From: Kitasatospora indigofera
GTDB taxonomy: Bacteria > Actinomycetota > Actinomycetes > Streptomycetales > Streptomycetaceae
DNA: 64,000 nucleotides
Assembly (NCBI RefSeq): GCF_014655955.1
Contig: NZ_BNBO01000001.1
Span: 270,716 to 334,715 of the forward strand
Reading direction: 5' to 3'
Both the position numbers and the translations under genes were made by a program. This document shows positions 27,054 through 35,243 of the stretch, piece after piece (the stretch's first letter is position 1; every line of letters starts with the position of its first letter). The notes under the pieces were generated by a model, which was not told the DNA's origin, did not search any database, and was given only the letters and a program-made list of their open reading frames with translations.

Positions 27054-27083
27054 TTGTCAATGAACATATGTCGGCGCTATAAC
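27054..27083 (+). promoter_or_regulatory. Candidate promoter of the hsp20 gene
   Basis: TTGTCA (27054-27059) and TATAAC (27078-27083) are separated by 18 bp inside an AT-rich patch, a good match to the housekeeping -35/-10 pattern. It lies 100 bp before the GTG start of hsp20. I do not see a convincing HAIR/CIRCE heat-shock operator. Confidence 0.5.
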
Positions 27084-27182
27084 TTTCTTGTCGATGGGCC
27101 CGGCAGATTATCTGTTGGGGCGGGATCCTTCCTGCCACTGCCGACGGCTCGTTCCCCTGCGAATGTGAGGAGTTGAATCACC

Positions 27183-27668
27183 GTGCTGATGCGTACCGAC
27201 CCCTTCCGCGACTTCGACCGTCTCGCGCAGCAGCTGCTCGGTACCCCCGGGAAGCCCACCGGGATGCCGATGACGGCCTTCCGCGACGGCCAGAGCTTCG
27301 TCCTGCGTCTGGATCTCCCGGGTGTCGACCCGGCGTCCATCGACCTGGACGTCGAACGCAACGTGCTGACCGTCCGCGCGCAGCGCCCGGCCGATCTGCC
27401 GCAGGGCGCGCAGGTGCTGGCCGACGAGCGCACCCTGGGGACGTTCACCCGGCAGGTGTTCTTGGGCGACGCGCTGGACACCGACCGCATCGAGGCCGGC
27501 TATGACCAGGGCGTCCTCACCGTGAGGATCCCGGCGACGGAGCAGGCCAAGCCCCGCAAGATCCGAATCACCGGCCGCACGCAGGCCGACACCCCCGCGG
27601 CCGTGCGGCCCCCGCACGAGCCCGAGCCGGCCCGCCGCGAGGCCCAGCGCGAGGCGGTCAACGCCTGA
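27183..27668 (+). CDS. Hsp20/alpha-crystallin family small heat-shock protein
   Basis: This 161-residue protein starts at GTG 27183 after GAGGAG. The alpha-crystallin domain spans about residues 30-125: FVLRLDLPGVDPASIDLDVE at its start, then VLTVRAQRP, the insert RTLGTFTRQVFLGDALDTDRI and GVLTVRIP before the C-terminal tail. Such proteins form oligomers that hold unfolding proteins in the cytoplasm. Actinobacterial members are typically heat-, redox- or stationary-phase-induced. It resembles streptomycete Hsp18-like proteins in size. The flexible tail (about 135-161) is Pro/Glu/Arg-rich. Confidence 0.95.
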   Translation: MLMRTDPFRDFDRLAQQLLGTPGKPTGMPMTAFRDGQSFVLRLDLPGVDPASIDLDVERNVLTVRAQRPADLPQGAQVLADERTLGTFTRQVFLGDALDTDRIEAGYDQGVLTVRIPATEQAKPRKIRITGRTQADTPAAVRPPHEPEPARREAQREAVNA

Positions 27669-27684
27669 CAAGTCCCCGAGCTCG

Positions 27685-27716
27685 CCCGCGCGGCCCCGGC
27701 GCCGGGGCCGCGCGGG
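27685..27716 (+). terminator. Hairpin terminator after hsp20
   Basis: Two adjacent perfect 16-bp arms (27685-27700 and 27701-27716) form a very stable GC palindrome 16 bp past the hsp20 stop. Confidence 0.7.
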
Positions 27717-27758
27717 CCGCCGGCGGCAACCCGAATGCCATGGCTTCTAGGAGTTGAG

Positions 27759-28127
27759 ATGACGACCAGCACCTTCCCGCCGCACCGGGCACCACGGACC
27801 GGCCCCGATCCGGCGCCCACCATCGGCGCGGCATGCCGCGGCCTGCTGGTGGGGCTGCTGACCCGCCCCGGTGGCGCCTGCGCCGCGCTCGTGACCCTGC
27901 CCGACGGCCGCCGGGCGGTCACCACCGCACTGCAGGGCCGGCAGGCCCGCCAGGTCGAGGAGGCGCTGGTCGGCCGGCTGCGCCCGCCGACCACGGCGAC
28001 GGGCCGTCAGCTGGTGCGCTGGCTGGAGCATCCGCTGCCCGCCGAGCTGAGCTCGGCCGGCCCGGCGGACGTCACCCTCGCCGCTGTCACCGTGCCGGCG
28101 AACGCCGAGGAACTCGCAGCCGTCTGA
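27759..28127 (+). CDS. Hypothetical protein in the stress island
   Basis: ATG 27759 follows AGGAG (27749-27753) and gives 122 residues. The middle part (GAACRGLLVGLLTRPGGACAALVTLPDGRRAVTTALQ) suggests strands and a helix, followed by QARQVEEALVGRLRPP and a long acidic-neutral tail. There is no signal peptide or membrane segment. I do not recognise a family. It is co-directional with hsp20 but separated from it by a terminator, and lies 42 bp before a small membrane protein gene. Confidence 0.6.
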   Translation: MTTSTFPPHRAPRTGPDPAPTIGAACRGLLVGLLTRPGGACAALVTLPDGRRAVTTALQGRQARQVEEALVGRLRPPTTATGRQLVRWLEHPLPAELSSAGPADVTLAAVTVPANAEELAAV

Positions 28128-28169
28128 CGCGCCGCGACGAAACCGACCTGCCACCCTTGGGGAGGCCCA

Positions 28170-28352
28170 GTGACCTTCACCGTGTCCGCCGTGCTGTTCT
28201 TCGGCGTGGTCCTGGGCGTGCTCGTCCGCAGCCGACAGACGACCGGCCTCGCCGCCTGTGTCGCCGTCGCCTTCGGTTTCCTGCTCGCCTCCACCGACTT
28301 CGCCCCCGCCGTCCGTGACCTGCTGAGCCGCGCGGTCTCCGTGGGCCAGTGA
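28170..28352 (+). CDS. Small two-segment membrane protein
   Basis: GTG 28170 follows GGGGAGG and gives 60 residues. Two hydrophobic segments (FTVSAVLFFGVVLGVLV and GLAACVAVAFGFLLAS) are joined by RSRQTT, predicting a hairpin in the membrane. Function unknown. It is probably co-transcribed with the preceding 122-residue gene. Confidence 0.6.
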   Translation: MTFTVSAVLFFGVVLGVLVRSRQTTGLAACVAVAFGFLLASTDFAPAVRDLLSRAVSVGQ

Positions 28353-28517
28353 GGCCACGAGCACCGCCGGGCCGCGGCTGCGTGACGACAGGTCCCATCG
28401 AGACGCACCCGTATACCAGTCAATTGTTCTGTTGCGGACACATGCGGCCGACCGGGGAGGCAGGCCGACCCGCACCACCGAACGCCCCACCGCAGCACAA
28501 CAGGGAGAGCGACCCTC

Positions 28518-29396
28518 ATGACCGTTCAGTACGTGGCGCCGACCACCGCCCCCGCCGATCGCATCACCGGGCAAGTCCTTCCCGTTGCCCCGGCGTCGGC
28601 CCTGCCGAGGGCGGAAAATCCCCGCGAGGTCGCGCCCGCCGATGCCCGGGCCCTGTCCAAGGACCTCTTCCTGCGGCTGCGGGACCTGGAGGAAGGCACC
28701 CCGGAGTACTCCTACGTCCGCGGCACCCTCATCGAACTCAACATCGCCCTGGTGAAGTTCACCGCCCGCCGCTTCAGCCACCGCAGCGAACCGATGGACG
28801 ACATCATCCAGGTCGGCACCATAGGCCTGATCAAGGCCATCGACCGCTTCGACCCCACCCTGGACTACGAGTTCTCCACCTTCGCCCTGCCCACCATCAC
28901 CGGCGAGATCAAGCGCTACTTCCGCGACACCTCCTGGATGGTCCACGTCCCGCGCCGCATGCAGGAGCTGCGTCTCACCCTGGCCAAGGCCGGCGACGAC
29001 CTCCAGCAGGCCCTCGACCGAGCTCCCACACCCCGGGAGATCGCGCAGCACTTGTCGATGGACGAGCAGGACGTCATCGAGGGGCTGAAGGCCGCCGAGG
29101 CGTACAGCACGCACTCGCTGGACATGCCCGGCGACGACGAGGACGCCGAGGGCAGCATCGCCGCCCGGTTCGCCGTGGAGGAGAAGGGCTTCGAGGCGGT
29201 CCTGGACCTGGAGAGCCTCAAACCGCTCGTGGCAGCCCTGCCCGACCGCGAGCGCGCGATCCTCTCCATGCGCTTCGGTGCCGAGATGACCCAGTCCCAG
29301 ATCGGGGAGCGCCTCGGGGTCTCACAGATGCACATCTCCCGCATCCTCAACCGCACCCTGAGCCGCCTGCGGGAAGCCCTCCTCACCGAGCAGTAA
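28518..29396 (+). CDS. SigB/SigF/SigG-family RNA polymerase sigma factor
   Basis: This 292-residue sigma-70-type factor has region 2 (IQVGTIGLIKAIDRFDPTLDYEFSTFALPTITGEIKRYFRDTSW, about 97-140), region 3 (MQELRLTLAKAGDDL ... TPREIAQHLSM) and region 4 with the helix-turn-helix MTQSQIGERLGVSQMHISRIL (about 255-276). These are the hallmarks of the stress-response SigB group, which is normally held by anti-sigma/anti-anti-sigma partners. A STAS-domain protein is encoded 2.3 kb downstream. It probably directs transcription of the surrounding stress genes. GGGAGAG precedes ATG 28518. Confidence 0.95.
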   Translation: MTVQYVAPTTAPADRITGQVLPVAPASALPRAENPREVAPADARALSKDLFLRLRDLEEGTPEYSYVRGTLIELNIALVKFTARRFSHRSEPMDDIIQVGTIGLIKAIDRFDPTLDYEFSTFALPTITGEIKRYFRDTSWMVHVPRRMQELRLTLAKAGDDLQQALDRAPTPREIAQHLSMDEQDVIEGLKAAEAYSTHSLDMPGDDEDAEGSIAARFAVEEKGFEAVLDLESLKPLVAALPDRERAILSMRFGAEMTQSQIGERLGVSQMHISRILNRTLSRLREALLTEQ

Positions 29397-29619
29397 TGGA
29401 TGTGCGTGGGCCGTCCCACAGCGGCGGGACGAGACCGGGGGAGTGGCTCGCCACCAGCTGAGGGTCCCGGTCGAGCCACGGGTTGCCAAGTGCGGCCCCG
29501 CGGACGGCCCAAGTCGGCTCCCGTCAACACCAGAGGGACCGGGCCCGGCACGGGGACCGGCGATCAGGGAGAGGCGTGGTGGGCATGAGCGCCCAGAGCG
29601 CCGAACACGGGGCACGGCG

Positions 29620-29894
29620 GCTGCTGCGCTGTTGCCGGCGGCGCCCAGGAGCACGTGGGCACCCAGGCGGTGGCGCAGCGCGCCGTTCACCTCGCCGTTC
29701 CCGCCCGGGACGATCTCGCCCGAGCGCCCGCCGCACCGCCTCGGCGAACATCTCCAGCACCCGCCGGTGCCCCCGGTCGCTCTGCCGCGCCGCCGGCGTC
29801 TGGGTCCACGCGGCGGCCCGCTCCCCGACGGCGCCGGGGCCAGTGCCTCGCGCACCGCCCGGCCTACCTCGGGCCCGTCGTCGTCGCGGGTCAC
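29620..29894 (-). pseudogene. Frameshifted remnant of a small stress-island gene
   Basis: On the reverse strand a GTG-started frame gives MTRDDDGPEVGRAVREALAP and then turns into Arg/Gly nonsense. A second frame over about 29720-29840 reads VGERAAAWTQ ... RVLEMFAEAVRRALG. The first frame then returns with GEIVPGGNGEVNGALRHRLG and AHVLLGAAGN. Joined, these pieces make one plausible acidic helical protein, so at least two compensating indels seem to have broken the gene, or the base calls contain errors. I do not recognise the intact family. Confidence 0.4.
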
Positions 29895-30106
29895 GTCGGT
29901 CGGCGGGACGCGGCGCCCCTGCGGGGCTGCTCACCGGCCCGCGTGGGACAGACCTCGCCGAGGAAGTCCGGCAGGTCGTCCGACACCTGTCCCGGATCCC
30001 CGGTCTGCAGACGGCGGTGTGCGCCTGCCAGGACGGAGTTCCCACTGGCGGCGGTCGGCGCCGTCCGGCTCTGCCGGCCCTTTGGCCGGGGTCGCGGCCG
30101 AGTGGG

Positions 30107-30340
30107 CTACGGGGGCGCCCGTGGCCGGTCGTGCTGGTGGTGTTGGGGATTGAGGGCGTGGCGCAGGGCGGGCAGGTCGGTGAGGGCGGCTTGTTCGGCG
30201 AAGCGGGCGAGGAGCCGGCGTAGGACGTGTTCGTCGCGGTCGTGGACGGCTTCGGTGAGTGCGGCCAGCAGCGAATCCCGGGTGCGCGGGGGATGCGTGG
30301 CGGGTGCACGCGCCTCAGTCGCCGACTGCTGTTCCTCCAT
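30107..30340 (-). CDS. Hypothetical small helical protein
   Basis: ATG 30340 is preceded by AAAGGAC and gives 77 residues. The central part (RDSLLAALTEAVHDRDEHVLRRLLARFAEQAALTDLPALRHAL) forms at least two amphipathic helices; the ends are low-complexity. There is no signal peptide and no known family. Small helical proteins of this type occur in streptomycete stress loci. It reads away from the repeat block at 30474-31020. Confidence 0.5.
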   Translation of the reverse strand: MEEQQSATEARAPATHPPRTRDSLLAALTEAVHDRDEHVLRRLLARFAEQAALTDLPALRHALNPQHHQHDRPRAPP

Positions 30341-30473
30341 TGCCGGTCCTTTCGTTCATCGGCGCCGTCCTGGCGTTGCGGCATCGGCCGTCGCTGTTCG
30401 GGCCGAAGAATACCTGCCCCTTGGACAGCGAAAAATCTATGCTGGCTGGAGTAGACATTGCCACGTGTCGTGG

Positions 30474-31020
30474 TTAGTGTTTCTCCCGTAGCAAGCAGTC
30501 AAGCGGTACCCGCCAGACATGAACTGGCGGGCAGCAGGACGGAAGTTCGCAGGTCGGCACGGTTGTGGGGTTCCGAAGCCAGGGTTGGTGCAGTTCGGCG
30601 ACGGGACCGGCGGCCGGGCCGGGTGGCCCGCAGGTGTCAGGGGCCACCACCCAGCGGTACCGCAGAAGCAGTACCCGGCAGGTGGAAGCCGGGTTGGCAT
30701 TTCCGGCAGTCGCAGTACGAGGTATCCCGGTGAAGGCGCTCAGGCTGCGGGCGCGCGTGCCGGGAGGTCCGGGCAGTGGGGTTCCAAGCCAGGGAAAGTG
30801 CAGGACGGGCGACGGGGCTGGCTGCCGGACACGGTGACCCTTCGAGGTCGCCACAGCGGTACCAGGCAGGTGGCAGTTCAGCGGTACCCAGTAGTAGCAG
30901 TACCCGTGTTGAGAAGAACCAGCGGTACCGAGCAGTACGCAGGTCAATTCCCGCAGAGGATGAACGGAGGGACAGAGCGCCATCAGGATCGCCCGGCCCG
31001 TGAGGATTGTTCGTCCGGGC
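30474..31020. repeat. Noncoding tandem-repeat block with AGCGGTACC elements
   Basis: Five copies of AGCGGTACC start at 30502, 30653, 30855, 30880 and 30921. GTGGGGTTCCGAAGCCAGGG (30565-30584) returns as GTGGGGTTCCAAGCCAGGG (30776-30794), 211 bp later. In each copy it is followed in the same order by AGCGGTACC and GGCAGGTGG (30677-30685; 30865-30873). This indicates a degenerate duplicated unit of about 210 bp. No frame across it has a ribosome site or known domain. It sits between a small gene and a strong hairpin (31158-31190), so a structured RNA is possible. Confidence 0.6.
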
Positions 31021-31157
31021 GGACACCGCAGACCCCCCAATGACGAAGGACGGTGGTTTCCGGTCACGCATACGCGATCCCCGCACGCCCCCTCCCCCGG
31101 GGCAGTGCGGACCTAAGAAGCCCGGCCCGAGGCCGGTAGATGGTGATGTATCCCTTC

Positions 31158-31190
31158 GGGGCCCCGGAGCCGCCACGGCACCGGGGCCCC
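31158..31190 (+). terminator. Hairpin, probable terminator or attenuator
   Basis: A perfect 10-bp GC stem (31158-31167 with 31181-31190) and a 13-base loop precede the MerR-type gene by 35 bp. It could end a transcript from the repeat block or attenuate the next gene. Confidence 0.5.
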
Positions 31191-31225
31191 TCCACGCGTC
31201 CCCGACCCCGTCCGGAAGAGGTGCA

Positions 31226-31498
31226 GTGACGACGGCAACCATCCGACCCCACAACCCCACCCGCGACTCCGGCCCCGACTCCCTCGACGACGACTACCCC
31301 GTCTGCACCATGGGCCGCGCCGCCGAGATGACCGGCACCACCGCCGGCTTCCTGCGCGCCCTCGGCGAACAGGGCCTCATCACCCCGCCCCGTTCGGAGG
31401 GCGGTCACCGCCGCTCCTCCCGCTGCCAAGAGGCCCTGCGCCTCAACGAACAACCGCGCCGCGACGCCGGCGACCCCGAGCCGACCGCCGACAGCTAG
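31226..31498 (+). CDS. MerR-family helix-turn-helix protein with internal deletion
   Basis: GTG 31226 follows GGAAGAGG and gives 90 residues. YPVCTMGRAAEMTGTTAGFLRALGEQGLITPPRSEGGHRR is the MerR-type winged-helix DNA-binding part. After SSRCQ the sequence jumps to EALRLNEQPRRDAGDPEPTADS, which in full-length streptomycete relatives is the extreme C-terminus. About 40 residues of the dimerisation helix that normally lie between are absent, so stable dimers and DNA binding may be impaired. The gene is likely non-functional or recently altered. It lies between the repeat block and a STAS gene. Confidence 0.65.
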   Translation: MTTATIRPHNPTRDSGPDSLDDDYPVCTMGRAAEMTGTTAGFLRALGEQGLITPPRSEGGHRRSSRCQEALRLNEQPRRDAGDPEPTADS

Positions 31499-31688
31499 AC
31501 GCATCAGCCTCGCTTCCTGAACCGGTCCGCGGTGAGCGGCAGACGCTCACGCGGACCCCGGACCTCCCGCCGCGGGCACGTGTACGCCCCCCGCCCCGGC
31601 GCAGCGACCCACCTGCCGCGAACGCGTGGGGCGACCCGGCTGCCTCGACCGCACCGGGTCGGCCCGACCTGACCGAAGGGACCACGAC

Positions 31689-32045
31689 GTGCTTCACGCC
31701 GACGTCGAGCACCTGGACAGCTCCTCCACCTGGGTGCGTCTGCGTGGCGACCTCGACCAGGACAGCGTCCCCGTACTGGAGCGAACCCTGCGTCGCTGCC
31801 TGGCGGCAGGCCGCCCACGCCTCTTCGTCGACTGCGCCGAACTGCGATTCTGCGATTCCTCGGGACTCAACGCCCTGCTGCGCGCCCATCGTGCGGCCGG
31901 TGACCTGGGCGGGGCTGTGCTGTTGGTCCGTCCGTCCGACGGGCTGCTGACCCGGCTTCACCTGGCGGGCCTGGACCAGGTGCTGACCGTCCGGCACGAC
32001 CTTCCCGCCCCACTGCCTTCCGGGCGATCCGCCGACCTGATGTAA
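31689..32045 (+). CDS. STAS-domain anti-anti-sigma factor
   Basis: GTG 31689, after GAAGGGA, gives 118 residues covering one STAS domain: VRLRGDLDQDSVPVLERTL, then RLFVDCAELRFCDSSGLNAL with the phosphorylatable serine in the conserved DSSGLNALL motif (about residue 58). Unphosphorylated family members bind anti-sigma kinases and release SigB-type sigma factors. The SigB-family gene 2.3 kb upstream is a plausible final target. No anti-sigma kinase gene is present in the window. Confidence 0.9.
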   Translation: MLHADVEHLDSSSTWVRLRGDLDQDSVPVLERTLRRCLAAGRPRLFVDCAELRFCDSSGLNALLRAHRAAGDLGGAVLLVRPSDGLLTRLHLAGLDQVLTVRHDLPAPLPSGRSADLM

Positions 32046-32493
32046 CTCCCCCGGGGACGTACCCGCGCGGCTGCGGGCCGAGCGGGCGCCAGGGTGATGG
32101 GGTTTGCCGGGTACGCAAGGGGGCCAGGACTGCTTCCGATCCGGTCGGGCCCGGAACGGTCACCCGCCGGTGCCGGGCCCGGCGGCAGCGGGGAAGGCGG
32201 CGGCCGGCGGCCGGGAAGGCAAGGTGGCAAGAGACGGGAGCCTTGGGACAGTCCCTCCCGGAACAGGCCGGGCGACCGGCGGGCCTGGACGACCGTCGGC
32301 AAGCCGGAACAACGCGAGGCCGGCCACGCGACGAGCGGCCGAGTGCCGGGCGGGCGCGGGCCTGGGGGAGCGGGATTTCGCCTTGGGGGCGGTGCAGGCT
32401 CAGGCCTGGATCCTCGGCTGCACCGGCGACCAGCCCTGAGCCGGCCACCCGGAGCCCAGGAAGGCCGGGAAGGAGCGGGCGTGAGGTGGGTGG
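32046..32493. other. 448-bp gap, nothing recognised
   Basis: Frames in all phases are Gly/Arg/Pro-rich without ribosome sites, known motifs or strong hairpins. I see no gene here. Confidence 0.4.
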
Positions 32494-32763
32494 TTACCGG
32501 GGCAGGGCCGGACGGCCGCACTGCTCCAGGATCTCCAGGACCTCCCCGAGGCTCACGTCCTCGTCCTCCACCGCGGGTCCGAGCGCCCGGCCGTGCCGGA
32601 ACGCACCGTGGGGGTGGAAGGTGAGGGCGAGGATCCAGCCGGGGCGGGTGAGCCTGACCGGGCCGTTCGGCTGCCGCTCGATGTGCCACCCGTACAGGCC
32701 TGCCGTCGTCACCAGGTAGTGCGCGTCGTGGCTCAGCGGCGAGGCGGTCTCGGTGTCGACCAT
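32494..32763 (-). CDS. Hypothetical 89-residue protein
   Basis: ATG 32763 begins MVDTETASPLSHDAHYLVTT. The protein has three probable strands (GLYGWHIERQPNGPVRLTRPGWILALTFHPHGAF) and an acidic C-terminal helix (EDEDVSLGEVLEILEQCG). It is soluble, with no signal peptide or known family. The composition differs clearly from the Arg/Pro shadow frames around it, which supports it as a real gene. Confidence 0.55.
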   Translation of the reverse strand: MVDTETASPLSHDAHYLVTTAGLYGWHIERQPNGPVRLTRPGWILALTFHPHGAFRHGRALGPAVEDEDVSLGEVLEILEQCGRPALPR

Positions 32764-33412
32764 GCACCCGATGGTCCCCCGCCGCCCCCGGACCCCGCCA
32801 CCGGGGGCACGGGGGATCGGGCGAAGCGCGGGGTGCCTGCGGCGCAGTTCCCGCCGACCGGCCGCCATCGACGCCTTCGGCCGACCGGCCTCGCGGGGTC
32901 GGCCGACGGTTTCCGGTCGCAGCGACGGGCCGGGCCTGCAGTCCGACGTTGGTCTTCGTGCCGGTCCCGGAGGCGCTGGTGGAGCGTGGTGTCGGGGCGG
33001 TGAAGTGGTCCCAGCCGTCCCGGATCGAGGTTGAGGTTCGGCATGGTCAGGCCGTTACCGCTCGCAGAATTCGCCTCCTGGTCGTCGGTGAGATCGCCGG
33101 CCTCGACGCGCTGGAGCGCGGCGCCCGGATGGAGCACCTGGTCGCGAAGGCCGGCGACAAGGTCTCCGACCTCACCGGCCGGCTCGGCGCCCGACACGTC
33201 ACGGCAGGCGGAGGTGTGCTGTCGAAGTTCCGGGCCACACTGGCCAACCGCTGCTGGCTCCGTGCCAACGGTTGGCGTGTGTGCATTCCTCCAAGGGGGA
33301 CTGGGGAGGCAGACGGTCTCGACCGTGAGGCTCGCGTTCACGATCTGCACGGCGGCCGACAAGGCCCGCGATTCGTCGTGTTCGGCAGGTGGGGAGGGAG
33401 GAGAATCCAGGT
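32764..33412. other. 649-bp gap with a possible coding remnant
   Basis: A + frame over about 33080-33230 (GLDALERGARMEHLVAKAG followed by DKVSDLTGRLGARHV) looks protein-like but lacks a start and known family, so I treat it as a possible fragment only. GGGAGGGAGGAGAA just before 33413 is the ribosome site of the next gene. Confidence 0.35.
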
Positions 33413-33817
33413 ATGGCCGAAGTTGTCCGGGAGCCTCTGCTGATCTTCGACGGTGACTGTGCGTTGTGCACAGCCTGGGTGGCGTGGGCGAAGCGCCATC
33501 CGGGGGCGGCCCGGTCGTCCGGCGGGTGGGAGGCCGTTGCGTACCAGTTCGCCGATCTGACGTCGCTGGACGACCGTGCGGGTGGATGGGGTGTGGTGAC
33601 GGCGTCGCGTGTCCAGCACGGTCCGCTCTGGCTCACTCCACCAGGCGAAGTGCATGGCGGCGTGCAGGCCGTGGCCCGCCTGTTGATGCGCGCGGGCGGC
33701 GTGTGGTCGTACGCGGGCGGTCTGCTGGCACTGCCGCCGGTCGGACTGCTCGTACGCACTCTGACCCTGCCGGTCATCAGGCGCTGGCACCCGACGCGCA
33801 CCGGCGGAGCACCCTGA
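33413..33817 (+). CDS. DCC-family thiol-disulfide oxidoreductase-like protein (DUF393)
   Basis: ATG 33413 has a strong GGAGGAG ribosome site and gives 134 residues. The N-terminus carries the family signature D-x-x-C-x-x-C in LLIFDGDCALCTAWVAWAKR (about 9-28). It then has FADLTSLDD, a WLTPPGEVHGGVQAVARLLM helix and a C-terminal hydrophobic part (GGLLALPPVGLLVRTLTLPVI) that may touch the membrane. The two cysteines suggest thioredoxin-like redox chemistry; the substrate is unknown. It fits the stress island as a redox gene. Confidence 0.85.
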   Translation: MAEVVREPLLIFDGDCALCTAWVAWAKRHPGAARSSGGWEAVAYQFADLTSLDDRAGGWGVVTASRVQHGPLWLTPPGEVHGGVQAVARLLMRAGGVWSYAGGLLALPPVGLLVRTLTLPVIRRWHPTRTGGAP

Positions 33818-34014
33818 TCCCCGAAAGCTGCTTGACGACGGCTGACGTGGCGTTGCGGCCTCCGCGGGTGCGGTCACTGTTCGTGTCCGGGGGTGGGCTG
33901 CCGGGTTGCAGGGCTCGGTCCCCGGGGGGAATCCGTATAGCCCGACCTAAGGGTCGGTGGCCGGGGCAGGCGTGTGCCCGACCACCGTGCAGCGACTCGA
34001 AGGTGAGTGGAACG

Positions 34015-34569
34015 ATGAGCAAGGTGCAGGAATCGATCGACGTGGACGTGCCGGTCACCGCCGCGTACGTCCAGTGGACGCAGTTCGAGGAATTCCCGAT
34101 GTTCATGGACGGCGTCGAGGAGATCACCCAGATCGACGACCGGCACAACCACTGGAAGACGAATATAGCCGGGGTGTCCCGGGAGTTCGACACCGAGATC
34201 GTCGACCAGGTCCCGGACGACCATGTCGCCTGGCGTACCACCAGCGGTGACGTGAGGCAGACCGGTATGGTGCGGTTCGAGCCGATCGACGCCACGCACA
34301 CCCGGGTGCTGATGGAGATGGACTTCCAGCCGGAGGGCATGGCCGAGAAGGCCGCCGGCAGGCGGGACCTCCGGCTGACCCACTCTGTCAGGGCCGTGTT
34401 CTGGCCGGCGGCTCCCTGGGCGCGGAGGGCCTCGGCGGCCACACGCAGGAGGTGTTGCCCCGTGACTTCGTGGGGGGTCATCGGGAGTGCCCGGGGTCGG
34501 GCCGGTGCACCGTTCAGTACCGCGCCCGGTCGGTGTCCGGTCGGCTGCGCGGGGCGGGCGGTGCTCTAG
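34015..34569 (+). CDS. SRPBCC (cyclase/dehydrase-type) protein with abnormal C-terminus
   Basis: ATG 34015 gives 184 residues. Residues 1-122 match the START-like SRPBCC fold of actinobacterial cyclase/dehydrase-like proteins (SKVQESIDVDVPVTAAYVQW, FEEFPMFMDGVEEITQIDD, HNHWKTNIAGVSREFDTEI, VRFEPIDATHTRVLMEMDF). After EGMAEKAA the usual closing helix is missing. It is replaced by an Arg/Cys-rich tail that reads to a TAG shared with the convergent sigma-factor gene (CTAG, 34566-34569). A frameshift or deletion near 34355 is likely. The ligand-binding cavity may be incomplete. Confidence 0.65.
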   Translation: MSKVQESIDVDVPVTAAYVQWTQFEEFPMFMDGVEEITQIDDRHNHWKTNIAGVSREFDTEIVDQVPDDHVAWRTTSGDVRQTGMVRFEPIDATHTRVLMEMDFQPEGMAEKAAGRRDLRLTHSVRAVFWPAAPWARRASAATRRRCCPVTSWGVIGSARGRAGAPFSTAPGRCPVGCAGRAVL

Positions 34570-35243
34570 CGCCATGGTTCCATCGCCCCGGCCAGGGAGC
34601 GGCGGGTGCGGAACAGCCTGCCGCGTACGGTCTGTTCGCTGATGCCGAGGGTTCGTGCGATCTCGTCGTAGTGCATGCCGTGCAGTTCGCGCAGGATCCA
34701 GCACGCCCGCCGGCCGGGGTCGAGGCCGGCCAGCGCGTGGACGAGTGCGCGTGTTGCGGCACGGGTCTCGGCGACCTGCTCCGGCGTTCCGAGCGCGGGG
34801 AGGGCTGCGGGTTCGGGCCGGATGTCCAGGGCGACGGGGGGAACGGGACGGCTGCGCAGGAGGCTCAGGCAGCGGTTGGTGACGATGCGGTGGAGCCAGG
34901 TGCGGAACGCGGCATCGCCGCGGAAGTCCGGCAGTCGCCTCCAAGCGCTGAGCAGGGACTCCTGGACCATGTCCTCGGCGTCCTGCCGGTTGCCGGTCAG
35001 CTGCCGGGCGAGGGTGAGGAGGGCGGCGTTGTGGCGGCCTACCAGGACGGCGAAGGCGCCGTCGTCCCCTTCCGCCGCGCGGACCGCGAGGAGCTGGTCG
35101 CTGACGGGGCCGGTGCCGGCCGGGCGGGCTGTGGTGGGCGGTGACGGGAAGCGCCCGGGTGCGGCCGGGCGGCCGTGTCGGACGTGGGTCGGGGGAGGCC
35201 CCTCGCGGAACCCGGAGGTGGTCCGGGTCGGTGCTGTGCTCAT
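34566..35243 (-). CDS. ECF-type RNA polymerase sigma factor
   Basis: ATG 35243 gives 225 residues. A disordered leader (about 1-50) precedes region 2 (FAVLVGRHNAALLTLARQLT, QDAEDMVQESLLSAWRRLPDFRGDAAFRTWLHRIVTNRCLSLLR, about 65-130). Region 4 follows with the helix-turn-helix YDEIARTLGISEQTVRGRLFR (about 194-214). It belongs to the extracytoplasmic-function group. It is divergent (157 bp) from an Asp23/DUF6286/AmaP envelope-stress operon, which it probably controls. No anti-sigma factor gene is adjacent. Its stop overlaps the stop of the SRPBCC gene. Confidence 0.9.
   Translation of the reverse strand: MSTAPTRTTSGFREGPPPTHVRHGRPAAPGRFPSPPTTARPAGTGPVSDQLLAVRAAEGDDGAFAVLVGRHNAALLTLARQLTGNRQDAEDMVQESLLSAWRRLPDFRGDAAFRTWLHRIVTNRCLSLLRSRPVPPVALDIRPEPAALPALGTPEQVAETRAATRALVHALAGLDPGRRACWILRELHGMHYDEIARTLGISEQTVRGRLFRTRRSLAGAMEPWR

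Noticed and set aside
30474..31020. CRISPR array as the explanation of the AGCGGTACC copies
   Set aside because: Spacing is irregular (151, 202, 25, 41 bp), the repeat is only 9 bp and no cas genes are present.
30519..31043. A 174-residue + frame through the repeat block
   Set aside because: The KPG-x-VQ block recurs in frame, but there is no ribosome site, the rest drifts without similarity between units, and the reverse strand is equally open.
32949..33443. A 164-residue + frame before the DCC gene
   Set aside because: Only a short part looks protein-like and it lacks a start; it ends inside the DCC gene, which has a strong ribosome site.
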